Shown: piece after piece, positions 12,139-22,698 of the stretch
How positions within the stretch are numbered: position 1 is the first letter of the stretch
How the letters are laid out: the number at the start of each line of letters is the position of its first letter
NCBI GenBank assembly: GCA_020740775.1
Contig: JAHEWK010000003.1
Coordinates: 3,348,001 to 3,412,000, forward strand
DNA length: 64,000 nucleotides
From: Ilyonectria destructans
Taxonomy: Eukaryota > Ascomycota > Sordariomycetes > Hypocreales > Nectriaceae
Reading direction: 5' to 3'
Program-made: the position numbers and the translations under genes
The notes under the pieces: generated by a model
Told to the model about the DNA's origin: nothing
Databases searched by the model: none
Seen by the model: the letters and a program-made list of their open reading frames with translations, nothing else

Positions 12139-12992
12139 TTCACCGACCGTTAACTGCGAAGGGAAAGGGGAAGAAAAGAAACTATTAGCCCAACGAGGGA
12201 AATTTATGGGTCGTGTATACATTCATGGGTTATATCGCACTTCTCCGGAGGAGCCTGAGGCAATCAATATATGCATTCTAAACTTGTTCAAAATTCCATG
12301 TATCATTGGGTACCAGATGAGTGGGATACTAGTGTAGGATCTACTATTTTGTTCGAATACTACCAGGATAAGTTATTAGATGAGGTTAATACGCTACGAT
12401 GAAGACATTTACAATTCATGTGAAGGCTCATAATTTGAAGATGGTAGAAGTTGATAATATTCCTCTTTAAATGATGACGCTCGACTTTTGGTTCCTTGGC
12501 TCCCCAAAGCCTAATATGAGGAGATGCTTTTATCATAAACTCAAATCCCCAAAAAAAAACCCATCACAAGCACCTAATTTACGAATGGGGAAGATGCGAA
12601 AAAAGTATCCAGTTTCATAATCTCTTTTAGATGTACCCATTTGTTCGCGGCCGTAACCCTAGATAGAATGACAAAAAGAAACATGAAGACCCAGCCGTAG
12701 CAGTCGGCAAAAGTACACACACCCCACGCTATGAATGTTTTTTGTTCGGAAATCGAGAGAGAGCCTAGGGATAAAAAGAGCCCATCCGCAGATAAATGCC
12801 CTCGCTTCGTGGAAAGATATTTGGAATCAATAAACAAAAAGACAAAATGGTTCCCTATCTCTCCCGGTTCCGTGACACCGACAATGATGAGGCGAAAAAA
12901 AGCAATGATGAATATAATGCGATGAATGGCTTGAGGGTAATTGATCAAAATATCGAAGTGACCAACTCCCAGACACGCGGCTCGTGGCCATT
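12139..12992. other. Convergent intergenic region, AT-rich
   Basis: The segment lies between two converging genes, so it holds their 3-prime ends. It is A-rich (for example 12550-12560 and 12890-12905) and I see no gene. Frames overlapping 12574-12948 are low-complexity and lack family character. Confidence 0.4.
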
Positions 12993-14213
12993 CTAGGGCC
13001 CACGACTCCGCATGGCTCGAGTTGATCGGTACTGGAGCTTGGGCACCTCCATATCAACGTCGATGCCTTCGTCGGCCTCGATGATGTTGGGGTCAACCTC
13101 GAGAGGCGCGTCTGAGTCCAAAACATATGGAGGCTGGTCCTCAGGCTTGGCAGCCTCAAGCTTTTCGGGATCTTGGTTGGCTGGCGTCATCGCTGCGCCG
13201 TCCTTGAGGCCGGGAGACATCTCGCGGCGCATGCTAATAGGTCGGCGCGTTCGGACCTTGCCCAGCTCGCCCGTCTCCTTGGCAAGCTCAGGCTCCTCGC
13301 GTTGCACACGCTCCATCTCCTTGGTTGCCACTCCCAGGACCTCGGTGAGCTGCTTCTGCACCTTTGTGATCTCATCGTTACAATCGCCGTCGCGCAAGAA
13401 CTGGTGGGCGCCGTGCTCGCACATGCTCTGCACAATTTCTAGGCTCTTGTCCAGTCGATCGTACACATCCGGAGGTTGATCTTTCCCACCAGGCCCGAAG
13501 CCAGGTCGAGATATTGATGACATTGGGTTGAAACGTCGTGTGCTCATATACCTCAGCGAAGGAAGGGCCTCGAGGCCATTCTCATCACTGTCATTCTTGC
13601 CCTCCTCAGACATGTCCACCTCGGCTAGGCGCTTGATCTGGGCAACCTTTGCGGCCATCTTGGCCTTTCGCATAAGATTTCGGCTAGATGACACGAATCT
13701 CACGAGATCGTCGAAGAAGCCTTGCACATAGCTGTCATAATACACAATGATCATGCTCCGTGTTCGATATGCTGGAGGAGCGCCCTCAGCGGACACCACT
13801 GACGATGACCGTTGTCTCCTCTTGACTTGTTGTCGTACTCGCGTGCGCGCTGCTTTGATAGCCTCCTGCGACTGCTTCACGGCGGATGGGCTGGGTGGGG
13901 AGACTGTGGATTCCTCCTTCTTGGCCTCGACAGGAGGTGTGGAGGGCTCGGTCGCCACAAGGGGAGAATCTTCGGGGATGGTATCGTCGGGCGTAAGCTC
14001 TGGGGCGGAAGTCATAGGCACGTCATCTTTCGGCCTGAGAGACTCGGTCGAGCCCTTGTTGCGTATGGACTTTGTCTCGGGGCTCTTTCCCTCGGCTGCA
14101 GCAACAGCGGCCAGCTCAGCTTGGCGCTGATCGATCTGGCCGCTGAGGTCGTCCAGCTGCTTGAGCCAGCCTGGGACGTTGTTGGAAAGATTTTTCAATG
14201 CATCCATAGCCAT
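12993..14213 (-). CDS. Uncharacterised coiled-coil protein
   Basis: An intronless frame of 406 residues from the first in-frame ATG (14213); the second methionine of MAMDALKNLSNNVPGWLK is an alternative start. The N-terminus is amphipathic with heptad-like leucines (LDDLSGQIDQRQAELAAVAA). About residues 60-140 are rich in Ser, Thr, Pro and Glu and likely disordered. From about residue 160 a conserved-looking domain begins (SYVQGFFDDLVRFVSSSRN) with helical lysine-rich segments, and later VYDRLDKSLEIVQSMCEHGA and ITKVQKQLTEVLGVATKEME. The C-terminus is acidic and ends in a basic patch. I do not recognise the family. The long upstream region (14214 onward) must hold its promoter. Confidence 0.8.
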   Translation of the reverse strand: MAMDALKNLSNNVPGWLKQLDDLSGQIDQRQAELAAVAAAEGKSPETKSIRNKGSTESLRPKDDVPMTSAPELTPDDTIPEDSPLVATEPSTPPVEAKKEESTVSPPSPSAVKQSQEAIKAARTRVRQQVKRRQRSSSVVSAEGAPPAYRTRSMIIVYYDSYVQGFFDDLVRFVSSSRNLMRKAKMAAKVAQIKRLAEVDMSEEGKNDSDENGLEALPSLRYMSTRRFNPMSSISRPGFGPGGKDQPPDVYDRLDKSLEIVQSMCEHGAHQFLRDGDCNDEITKVQKQLTEVLGVATKEMERVQREEPELAKETGELGKVRTRRPISMRREMSPGLKDGAAMTPANQDPEKLEAAKPEDQPPYVLDSDAPLEVDPNIIEADEGIDVDMEVPKLQYRSTRAMRSRGP

Positions 14214-14888
14214 TTCGCGGGAATCGGGTTGCGGAGGCGGTGCCGTGTTGACGGAGAGACGGAGCGAGGGGGTCAGCACCCAACGCCCCAGCTATTGGAG
14301 AAGGGACGGGAAGTGGTCCTGCGGAGACGAGAGAGGGAGGAAGGGGAGGAGGGTTGTGTTGGATCCTGCGAGGTCGATGGCACAGTGCAAAAGCAGGCGA
14401 CGCAGCTGAGAGGAAGTAGGTGCGGGAGGATCTGTGGATCGACGGGTATCTTGGAGGTGAGCTCGGGGGTCGTGGTGGCGATATTAGGTGTCGGGGAGTA
14501 TGAAGATCAGGTCGACAGCATGATGATCCAACGGCGTGGATCGTGACTCTCAGGAGGCGGCAGGGGATAGAAGAACTCGTGTCGTCGTGGTCTCGTGATC
14601 GTCGGCAGTTGATTGCTTCCTCCTTCACGGGAGTGGATAGACACTGAAGGCGGAGGCGGCGTCGGTGTCTAGGGAATGGGCCACAGACAGAGTTTCGAAG
14701 CAAGCAACTTCTTGGGTGTTGGAGCGGGTTGGTGGTGGTGAGGCTTGCTCTTTAGGCTTGGCTAACGCAGCAAGTCGAGTGACGTTGGGCCCACTGTCAA
14801 CCAACAAATGCGATCGGGGAAGGACAAAAGTCCAGCGCCTCAGCGGAACCAACAGCGCTCTGGACGCTAAAGTAACAGTGCGTTTGCT

Positions 14889-14953
14889 TGTGGATTGCCT
14901 GTGGATTGCCTGTGGATTACCTGTGGATGCCTGTGGGTTGCCGGTGGACTGCC
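14889..14953. repeat. Minisatellite, six units of 10-11 bp (TGTGGATTGCC)
   Basis: Six head-to-tail copies at 14889, 14900, 14911, 14922, 14932 and 14943. The first two are identical and the others differ by one to three bases. Confidence 0.85.
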
Positions 14954-15440
14954 TATGACGGGGCCTAGTGCGTAATGCCAGGATAGCCGGGGTTAGGAGG
15001 CGCTCAGCGGATGGGGGCTTTCGGCGGGAGTTGGTGGACTTCAGCGGGGCGCGGATGGATGGCGAGGAGCCGCTAGGACGCTCCGAACTGGACCCTAATT
15101 ATTGTCCGCCTCAGAACTGTCGCTCTCGTCACTTCGAGTCCAGGGGGAGCCGCGAGCGGGGATGGGCGCTAGCGGGAGGGATTGGAGAGGCCAACTAGCG
15201 GCTGGTCTGGGGGGGTGAGATGGTGAGTTTATTTGTCTGGACGGGGAGTGGGCTGTGGGATGTGGGATGAGGGATGTGGGCTGTGGAGGTTGGGTCGGGA
15301 GACGAGCGGGCGAGCGAGTATGTGCCTTGGCTGGGTGGCGCTTTGATTGATCAAGCAACAATACGAAGAGGAGGGAGGCGTGAGTAATATAAAGGACGCA
15401 AGAGTTGATAAGACACTGGCTGCTACAGGCACCGGCTAAT

Positions 15441-15476
15441 GAGGAGGGGGGAGGGGGGAGGGGGGAGGGAAGGGGA
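15441..15476 (+). repeat. G-run tract (GAGGGGG units), potential G-quadruplex
   Basis: Four or more runs of three to six G separated by single A or AA give a perfect pattern for a four-stranded G structure on the plus strand. It is about 1.2 kb upstream of the minus-strand gene start at 14213. Confidence 0.7.
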
Positions 15477-16172
15477 AGCAGGTTATGGAAGAAGAAGAAG
15501 AATGAATCGGCGAGGGGAGAAACGAGACAAGCGTGCAGGCGAAGGCGAAGGCGAGAGATTTTTATTTAAATGCACAGGGGACGACGACAGGCCAACCTGC
15601 GTTGAGGTGCATTCATCCATCCAGCCATCCATACATGCACACATAAGACAACGCAACGCAACGCAAACCCCGGAAGAGACAGTGTGTTATGTAGGTAGGT
15701 ACGTACCGTCCGTAGTCCAAACATAGGCCGTGGTACTTCGTACCCGCCGGCCCATGCGCAGTTCGACGAGGTACCGCAAGCTGCATCGGAGTGCATGTCG
15801 CGCGGCACATGGCAAGGCCTGTACTGTGCGATGTTGTGGATGGGATGGATGTGAAGCATGGGCGGCAGAGCGGCATGGCGGCATGGCGGCGGCAGGGCCG
15901 GCATGAGCATGGGTGCAAGCAGCTGCAGCAGTGTAATAGCCCTGGCCGGCCAGGGCCTGGCGTGGCCACAGAGCGAAGCGGGCCAAGGGGGGAGAAGAAG
16001 GGGAGGGGGAAGGGGACGAGAGAGGAGAGGCAACAAGGGTCGATGAGATGAGATGCAAAAGCATGTGTGGATGGAGATGTGGGATGGGATGTGATGTGAT
16101 GTGGGCTGCGGGACGTGGATGGCGACATACGCACAAAGTGGCTCGTACATTGTACGAATTAATAGATTGACG

Positions 16173-16252
16173 GGCAGATAGACAGGCAGACAGACGACAA
16201 ACGGACAGACCGATGACGGGCAGTCAGACAATCAGACAGTCAGACAGTCAAG
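16173..16252. repeat. Imperfect CAGA/CAGT microsatellite
   Basis: An 80-base stretch made mainly of GACAGACAG, CAGACAGT and similar four-base units, with interruptions. Confidence 0.7.
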
Positions 16253-16581
16253 TCAAGACCGTGGGCAACACGAAATACCCATGCCATCACACCGTCTCAC
16301 AGATCTACCTACTCACCCTCCTGGCGTCGGTTCAACACCCGTCACCTTTCAACTCAGCATACTCTGACTCGATCACCACCGAGCGCTCGCCCGGCTTCAA
16401 CCCACAGACGCACTCGCGCAAGCACACGCAAGCACACCCGCACCCGTAGCCTTGCGCCCTCCTGCAGCCACCAGCCGTTAACCACAGGCACCTCCGCAGG
16501 CGCTACCACAGCGTTGTCGAGTTTTCCATATCTGCCACGTCCGCCCGCTACCCGTGGGCCCGATGAGCCGCCGCAGGGTAG

Positions 16582-16693
16582 TCCCCGAGCCTGCCAAGCT
16601 GTTCCCCGAGCCGGCCAAGAGGTCCCCGAGTGTGCGCGGCGAGGAGTCCCCGGAGAGGGCAGCATTTAGTAAATAATCCCCGGCGAGGGCGAG
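16582..16693. repeat. Five imperfect copies of a TCCCCGAG-headed unit
   Basis: TCCCCGAG or TCCCCGG recurs at 16582, 16603, 16623, 16647 and 16677, with spacing of 20-30 bases. The first two units also share GCC-GCCAAG after the head. This is a GC-rich degenerate minisatellite. Confidence 0.7.
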
Positions 16694-17565
16694 ACAGGTG
16701 GGGGAGGGAGCCGCAAATCTACACCAGTACGTACCTACTCGAACCACGACGGACGTCGTTTATCACAAGGTATGCAAATATGTGCTCGGTCGAAGTGTGC
16801 GCAAAAGGGCCTGGTCCTTGTGTGGGCGGCGAAGGGGCAAAGAACGCGCAGAGGGGGTGGGGTTGCGGGCTTGAATTAGGCATTGGAGGATGCTCGCTGT
16901 TCGATGTCAATGTCGGACCGGGTCGAATGAACCGCCTCAGATACGCTCCATGACATGGATCGCGGCTGTTCGTCAAAGGACCTACCCCATCCAGCCCATC
17001 TTCAAACAACCGAGCGCGGATACATACCTCCTGTAGATGGAAATGCGTCCCCGTCAAACCCCCATGTGTGCGTGTAGCCATGTATTGGGAACACCAAAAA
17101 TGGAGGCAACCGTCATCGATCGCCTTTCGTGTCACCCCGGCCCGGTGCCACAGTCGTTCATGGCATTGTGCGCCCCAGAGCCCTTCGTTCCCACCTGCCA
17201 CGATATCCGCAAGATATTCCCCCGTGCCAAGCGCTCGGGGCGGGAGGAGGGCATCGGGAGCTCGTCGTGCCTCCGCATCGCCCTCGGACCCCGTATTGGG
17301 AGATTCTTGCGCCGTTATCCGATGCGTTGCCCCTCCCGCCCACGGCCCGCCGCCCGAAGAGTACGAAAAACCCGGAGCGTTACAATGCTAGATGACATGG
17401 CTTCGTCGAGAAGCTCTCCCTGGCTGGAGGACATCTCCCCGAGTAAATGTGTCACTCTGACAATCCGCCGAGACCCAAAAGCGGTACGAGCAGCGAGAAG
17501 AATACCACGGCTGCCGCAAACTCACGACGTTGCTTTCAGGCCCGCGTCGTTGACCGACTGATGCT

Positions 17566-17599
17566 GGCCTGACCTGCCTGACCTGACCTGACCTCACCT
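17566..17599. repeat. CCTGA/CCTG short tandem repeat
   Basis: About six tandem copies of a five-base unit (CTGAC), ending in TCACC. Confidence 0.6.
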
Positions 17600-17712
17600 T
17601 GAATCCAGGCATTCCCACAAAACTCACCACTCCAACCCGGCCATTGCCCATTTTGGAGATGCCGCCTCAAGGGGACGATGAATGCGCGTACACAGGTACG
17701 GAACGAGTAGCG

Positions 17713-17770
17713 AGGCGCCTGACGCCTGCAAGCCCTCGGAGGGCTATCCCTGGAGGATAGCGCCGAGGCG
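17713..17770 (+). other. Cluster of adjacent small inverted repeats (hairpins)
   Basis: Three perfect hairpins follow each other: AGGCG/CGCCT (17713-17717 with 17723-17727, loop 5), GCCCT/AGGGC (17732-17736 with 17740-17744, loop 3) and TATCC/GGATA (17745-17749 with 17755-17759, loop 5). A shorter CGC/GCG pair follows at 17761-17770. An alternative outer stem GGCGC/GCGCC (17714-17718 with 17760-17764) would enclose the second and third hairpins with no unpaired base between them. The second, third and outer stems could stack as a junction. There is no coding frame around it. Confidence 0.6.
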
Positions 17771-20700
17771 CGTAGCACGCCCGGAGGCAGATCACCACGG
17801 CCATGTTGATCATCTTTCTCTAGAAGCCTTGGCTATCTGATCCCGGTCGTACCCCACGTCAGAGCTCTGTCGCGAAAGATTGATGGCGGCGCCCCCCGAA
17901 GGGTTGCAGGGACGGGCTGATAACTAATGGTCGCTTCCATCCTTCCATTCTCATCTGTTGGCACCCATCCATGCGCACGGAGGATGCGAGTTCAAAATTT
18001 ACTGCTCTGCACGCGCCCAACCGGCTACAAACTGGTTGTCAACTACCGACGATGTTTGTGTAGTCGGTAAAGTAATTGCGGTGCTAATTAAATGCCATGT
18101 AGCTAACTACAGCAGCCTGTCCTTGCTTTGATTCCCTCCCCCCCACCGCCACTCTCGACAGGTCGTCGATGGAATGCCAATCCCATACCCAAAAGGGAAA
18201 TGGAGTCCTGGATTCGTGCCATGCGGCGCGGCCAGGCCCCAGAGCGTCCTGCCACAGTCGTGCAACTTGCACCATCCCACAAGCAGTTTGAGTTGGTTGC
18301 GCACCTACGGGAGGGACCAGTTCGCTGCGATTCCCCCATCCGGAAGTCTCACAGGCCAAAGGTGTCTGGCATCAGCCCTGTCTCTTGTGTGTGTCTGGCT
18401 GTATCGCCGTCAGTTGGCTGGGTCTATCCGCCCCTGTTAGGTAGGTGACACCCAACCAACAACGCGTGTTGGCGCTGATTGAACAGCTAAAGAAGACCTC
18501 TCGGGCTCGCCTAGACTCATCTAGACGTCCAATCCGACCAACAGCCAGCGACCGAAACAAGCCCGCCCTGTTTCTTCTCACCTCCCTTTTCAAGTTTCTG
18601 GCTGCTCGTCTCTGCCGTACATCAACCTGCATGCAATGTCATGCTCCCCACCCGCCCCTCTAAGCCCCCTCACCGGCCGGACCCCATTCAATAGCCCACT
18701 CAGAGTTTCCTCGAGCATTCAGCATTCAGCCTCCAGAGCCCGGAGCGTGCATGGTTAACCCCAACCTCCATTGCCACATCAATGCCAACCGGCAATCTCG
18801 TTGGCCATCAATCGCGGAGGTGATGCATCACAATTGCCGAGGGACTCCCCCCCGCTTTCACTTTGAGTTGACAAGCCTCTTGTCTTGTTGTTGGTTCTTG
18901 TCTTAAAGAAACGACTAATTCATACACGACTAAGTTAGTCCCCCAACCAAACATCCCAAGCCATCATCTTGTCCGATGCCCCCGTCCCATTGAGACTTGT
19001 TTGCTTGCGAATGGGCGGAGCTGGACACTGTCCATGTTCCATTTCCGCCCCCCCAGTGCATAACGGCTTCCTCTCCAAGAAGCGATGAGGGGGTGAAACA
19101 CCAACCACAAAGCCTGATGGCGCATCCCTTACAGACGAGGCCTGGCCACCATCGCGGCCCCCACTGGAGATCGACGGCAGCTGCAGCAGCGCCGGCGATG
19201 CAGCGACAAGTCGGCAAGTCGACAGCTGGGCATAATCTGAACTTGTCGACATTCCGCGTAAAAGAAACCCATGTCCAACTATGTTACCAAGCGTTATCCG
19301 TGGCCCCGCGCTCGTCCGAAGACCCTACAGAACGTTTGAGGCGGCCGATCGGCGTTTGGCCGCGAGCCGTACTGGCGAGACCATGTCCGTCGTCGGCCAA
19401 CTCACTTCTGCGCCCAGCCAAACGAGAACCAAGGGTCACCGCTTTGTTGACCGTGAAGGGTTTTTTTTTTCAAGCTCGTTTCGCTCCGCCTTTCTATGCG
19501 TCATCGTCGGCACTTAGTATCGATATTGGCGAGATTGATCCCTTGCCATCAACATGGTTCCCCCGAAAGCTCGCGTCTCTAGTTAGGGATGTATTCCCTG
19601 TCCAGCTGCTGCCAATGCAGCTTGCAAGCGTTGGCTGCGTATCACCTGACCTCGGCATCCACTTGGGGCATCGATTCCTATGGTACTGGGCAGATCCTCA
19701 TCCAATCTTCCCCATGCCTTCAGCTGGGGTCGGCGTGGACCGCAATATGGTGCATTGCCGTACCGTACGGATCTACCGAGACATCGTTAGATGCTGCTCT
19801 TACGACCGATCTTTGGCCTTGTTGACTCATTTATGTCCGCCTAGGCCTGGTCGATGTAGTTGGCTACCGGTCCCATTTTCTTTAGACCAAGGTTTTGGAA
19901 CGGTTCTCATTGTCAGTGTCCGGCGGTGTACGATGTAGCAGTTGAAGGTCCCAGCGCCGGCATTGCAACCCTGATCTGTCACCCCACAGTCATTGGGGGT
20001 CACTTCCGACCTTCTAAGGTATGATTTTAGGTACATCTGCGGCAGAGCTTTGGCCTGGAGCTACAAATAGCCCCTCTTGTGTCTTGTCAATCCACGGATC
20101 GCCCCGTAGCGACGTGACGGTCGAGTTAAGAGCCAAAAGGGCGCTACCAGTGTGTGTTGCTGTTCTGCGCACTCAGGTCCAAGTCAAGCCAAGGATGCAT
20201 CGACTCGGGGCGAAACATGACGGCGTAACATCTTGACACTGCCAGTGCTTGCGTTGAGCTTGTTTTAGCCTGTCTGGCTATGGAGGCTGGGGCATAGATG
20301 ATAATTGTCCGGGGCTAATAGTGTCTGGAGTGTGCAAGATAGACATCCTGTGAGACTTCATGAGGAGGATCAGCACAACCTTGCCCTATCCTATACGCAT
20401 GATCGGGGTTTCTCCATCATGCAATGTCTGAATGCCGTCCTGAGACCCGCCTTCACTTTGCATGACCACGGCGCCGTTGCAGCCGCAGCAGTGAGTAGCA
20501 TGACAAAATCGCACAGACCAGAAACCAATGTGAACCCATGGCGATGACAAGAAAGTCATTTTCTGCCTCCACATTCCGACTGGACGCCTCCTTTTTCCAT
20601 CTCCCGAGACCTACCTCCGAAGTCTTTCGGTTCCCGTTGATGTTGGTGACAGGTATGTATCATGTTGGCTGGGCACGATGCACGGCAGCCACACGATGTG

Positions 20701-22674
20701 CAGCAAGCACGTTGACTGGCGAGATGACAGCAACGCCAAGGGGCAGGGCGCTTGACATTTGACACCTCGCCTCCCCATGCCGCTACCGGCGGCGATATTT
20801 CCGGTCGGACATACTTCGTAAGTACGTATTCGTACAATTCGTACGCCTAATCTGCACTCCCGTACGTTTTCGTGTCATCGGTTCCGTATTATTGATCCTT
20901 GTTGTCTACCAACACACGAAGGGCGACAGTTCCTGTCCCACATCTTGATACCGTCTCCTGATCCTCTTGAGGCTCCATACTCAATCATCGGTATGGTGAT
21001 CGAGCTTGAGGGTGGCTACCTTTCCCGTTGCGTCTCTCAGCAGTACCAATCACCAATACATCACTGTCATCACATTCTTTGCAGCAAACTTAGCAGAATC
21101 AGGAGCCACTGGTTTTGAGATAGGAAAAAAAAAAAGCCAAATCGGGTGGCGGTATGGTTTTCAGATCGATCACCAACAGATGTCAACCAACCCACCTCGC
21201 CGATCCACGTCCCAGTGGAGCTCGTCAGACACGGCCGGATATTTTCACTCTTCGGGGACTGGCGGACTCACGAGCCTCCGCCCAACAGGCCAACTCGCCC
21301 TTGCATGTATGTAATGATGACTAGAGGCCGTGACGCAGGACGGAACCGTGTGCCACATGGCTTCGTGTACGAGGTAAACCGGATTTGACTGACGGCGTCT
21401 GTCGCGTCCTGGCAAGCTCTATTCGACTTATTGTGCGTTTGAGCAGGGCTAGGATCACCCTGAAACCTTCATGTCCCTCGTCCCCGCACTTCCAGGTTAG
21501 GATACTGGGCCTCGTAACGGAAAATAGGAGGAGCCACTTGGAATGGACAGCGTCTGGAGACAGCCGCACGGTCTTTGATGTGAAGAAACTCCGCTTAGAA
21601 GACATGGAAGGTTTATCGGTGTGCAGGGCCTCAAAGATGAGCTCAATGCTACGTCAGGGGCATGCGTTCCTTGATGATCATTGTTGTTTTCATCATAGGG
21701 CTGAAGCAGCAGAGTCTTGAGGTTCTAGACCTTTGGAAGAGGGGCACTTACTTCCTGACCCATGCCAAGTGAGTTATCGGCGAACATTGTCATCGTCAAA
21801 GTATTGTGGAGCCAGTTCGCCTAATATCTGGACAGGAAAAAGGTTGAGAATAAACGGAATGTGACTGAGATGCATAGCATATGCACAGTTCGTCTGCAGC
21901 CGCTCAGCAGACATCATCTCAAACGGTACACATGATGGAAGTCAAGGGGTCAAAGAGAAGATAATGAGTTGGCCTTTCTGCCGTTCTCACCCTATCTATG
22001 ATCCGTGCTTAGCCGCCTGCCACGGGCTTGCTAGGGAACGCGACAACAATGGATGGATTTGGCACAGCGCAGCGTATCCAACAGGGATATTCGCCCGCGG
22101 AAGCGGAAGAAGCGACCATCCCCCGTCCCATCTCGACGCTGCCCTCGCAAGTCGCCAAAACGACCGGGCCATCCTTGAGAGCCCAGAACTCTCACAGTGC
22201 AAAAAAAGAGACAGCTCGCCTCACAGGTGACGACATGGGAATCTGCCGGTCACTCACCGGAGATGCCTTGTTCGACAGTAGCTGCCGTCAAACGGCCACC
22301 AAAACCACGCCGTCGACGACACTCGGTCTGTCCCCGGCTCCAGTGACAGATGCCGTGGCCTTCTAGACCGCTCCGGGCAAAGGCCGCTCCACCCGGATCG
22401 AGCGTGTCCGTTACCCGCCGATAGATATGGCGTGCTCCTCTCCAACTAGGTCGCGGGGCCTGGCAAGTCTCTCGCTGGCTGCTGCGTCAAGGGGTTGAAA
22501 CCCTCGTCGCCACGTTTAACCGATGAAAATGGAGGATGGATGGAGAGCAAGGCACGGAGCTTGCACCGGGAGGAGAGTCAATCTCCATCACCAACCACCT
22601 CGAGTGCGGAAGCAGGCACGTGTAATCCAACGACCTCGGCCAAGGGAAGCTCAATTTGCCGAGCCGCCATATTT

Positions 22675-22698
22675 TTGGTTGGTTGGTTGGTTGGTTGG
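22675..22698. repeat. TTGG microsatellite
   Basis: Six tandem copies of TTGG in a gene-free region. Confidence 0.8.

Larger units (their letters stand above)
14214..16800. other. Gene-free stretch with tandem and low-complexity repeats
   Basis: This is the upstream region of the minus-strand gene at 12993-14213. It contains several simple or tandem repeats listed separately. The long open frames seen here arise from skewed composition (purine-rich on one strand) and show no protein character. It could be an extended 5-prime leader or promoter. Confidence 0.4.

Noticed and set aside
18997..19938. Open frame of 313 codons on the plus strand in the gene desert
   Set aside because: Composition is Cys/His/Arg/Pro/Ser-rich without any domain-like pattern; no splice-linked extension; the length can arise by chance in GC-rich DNA.
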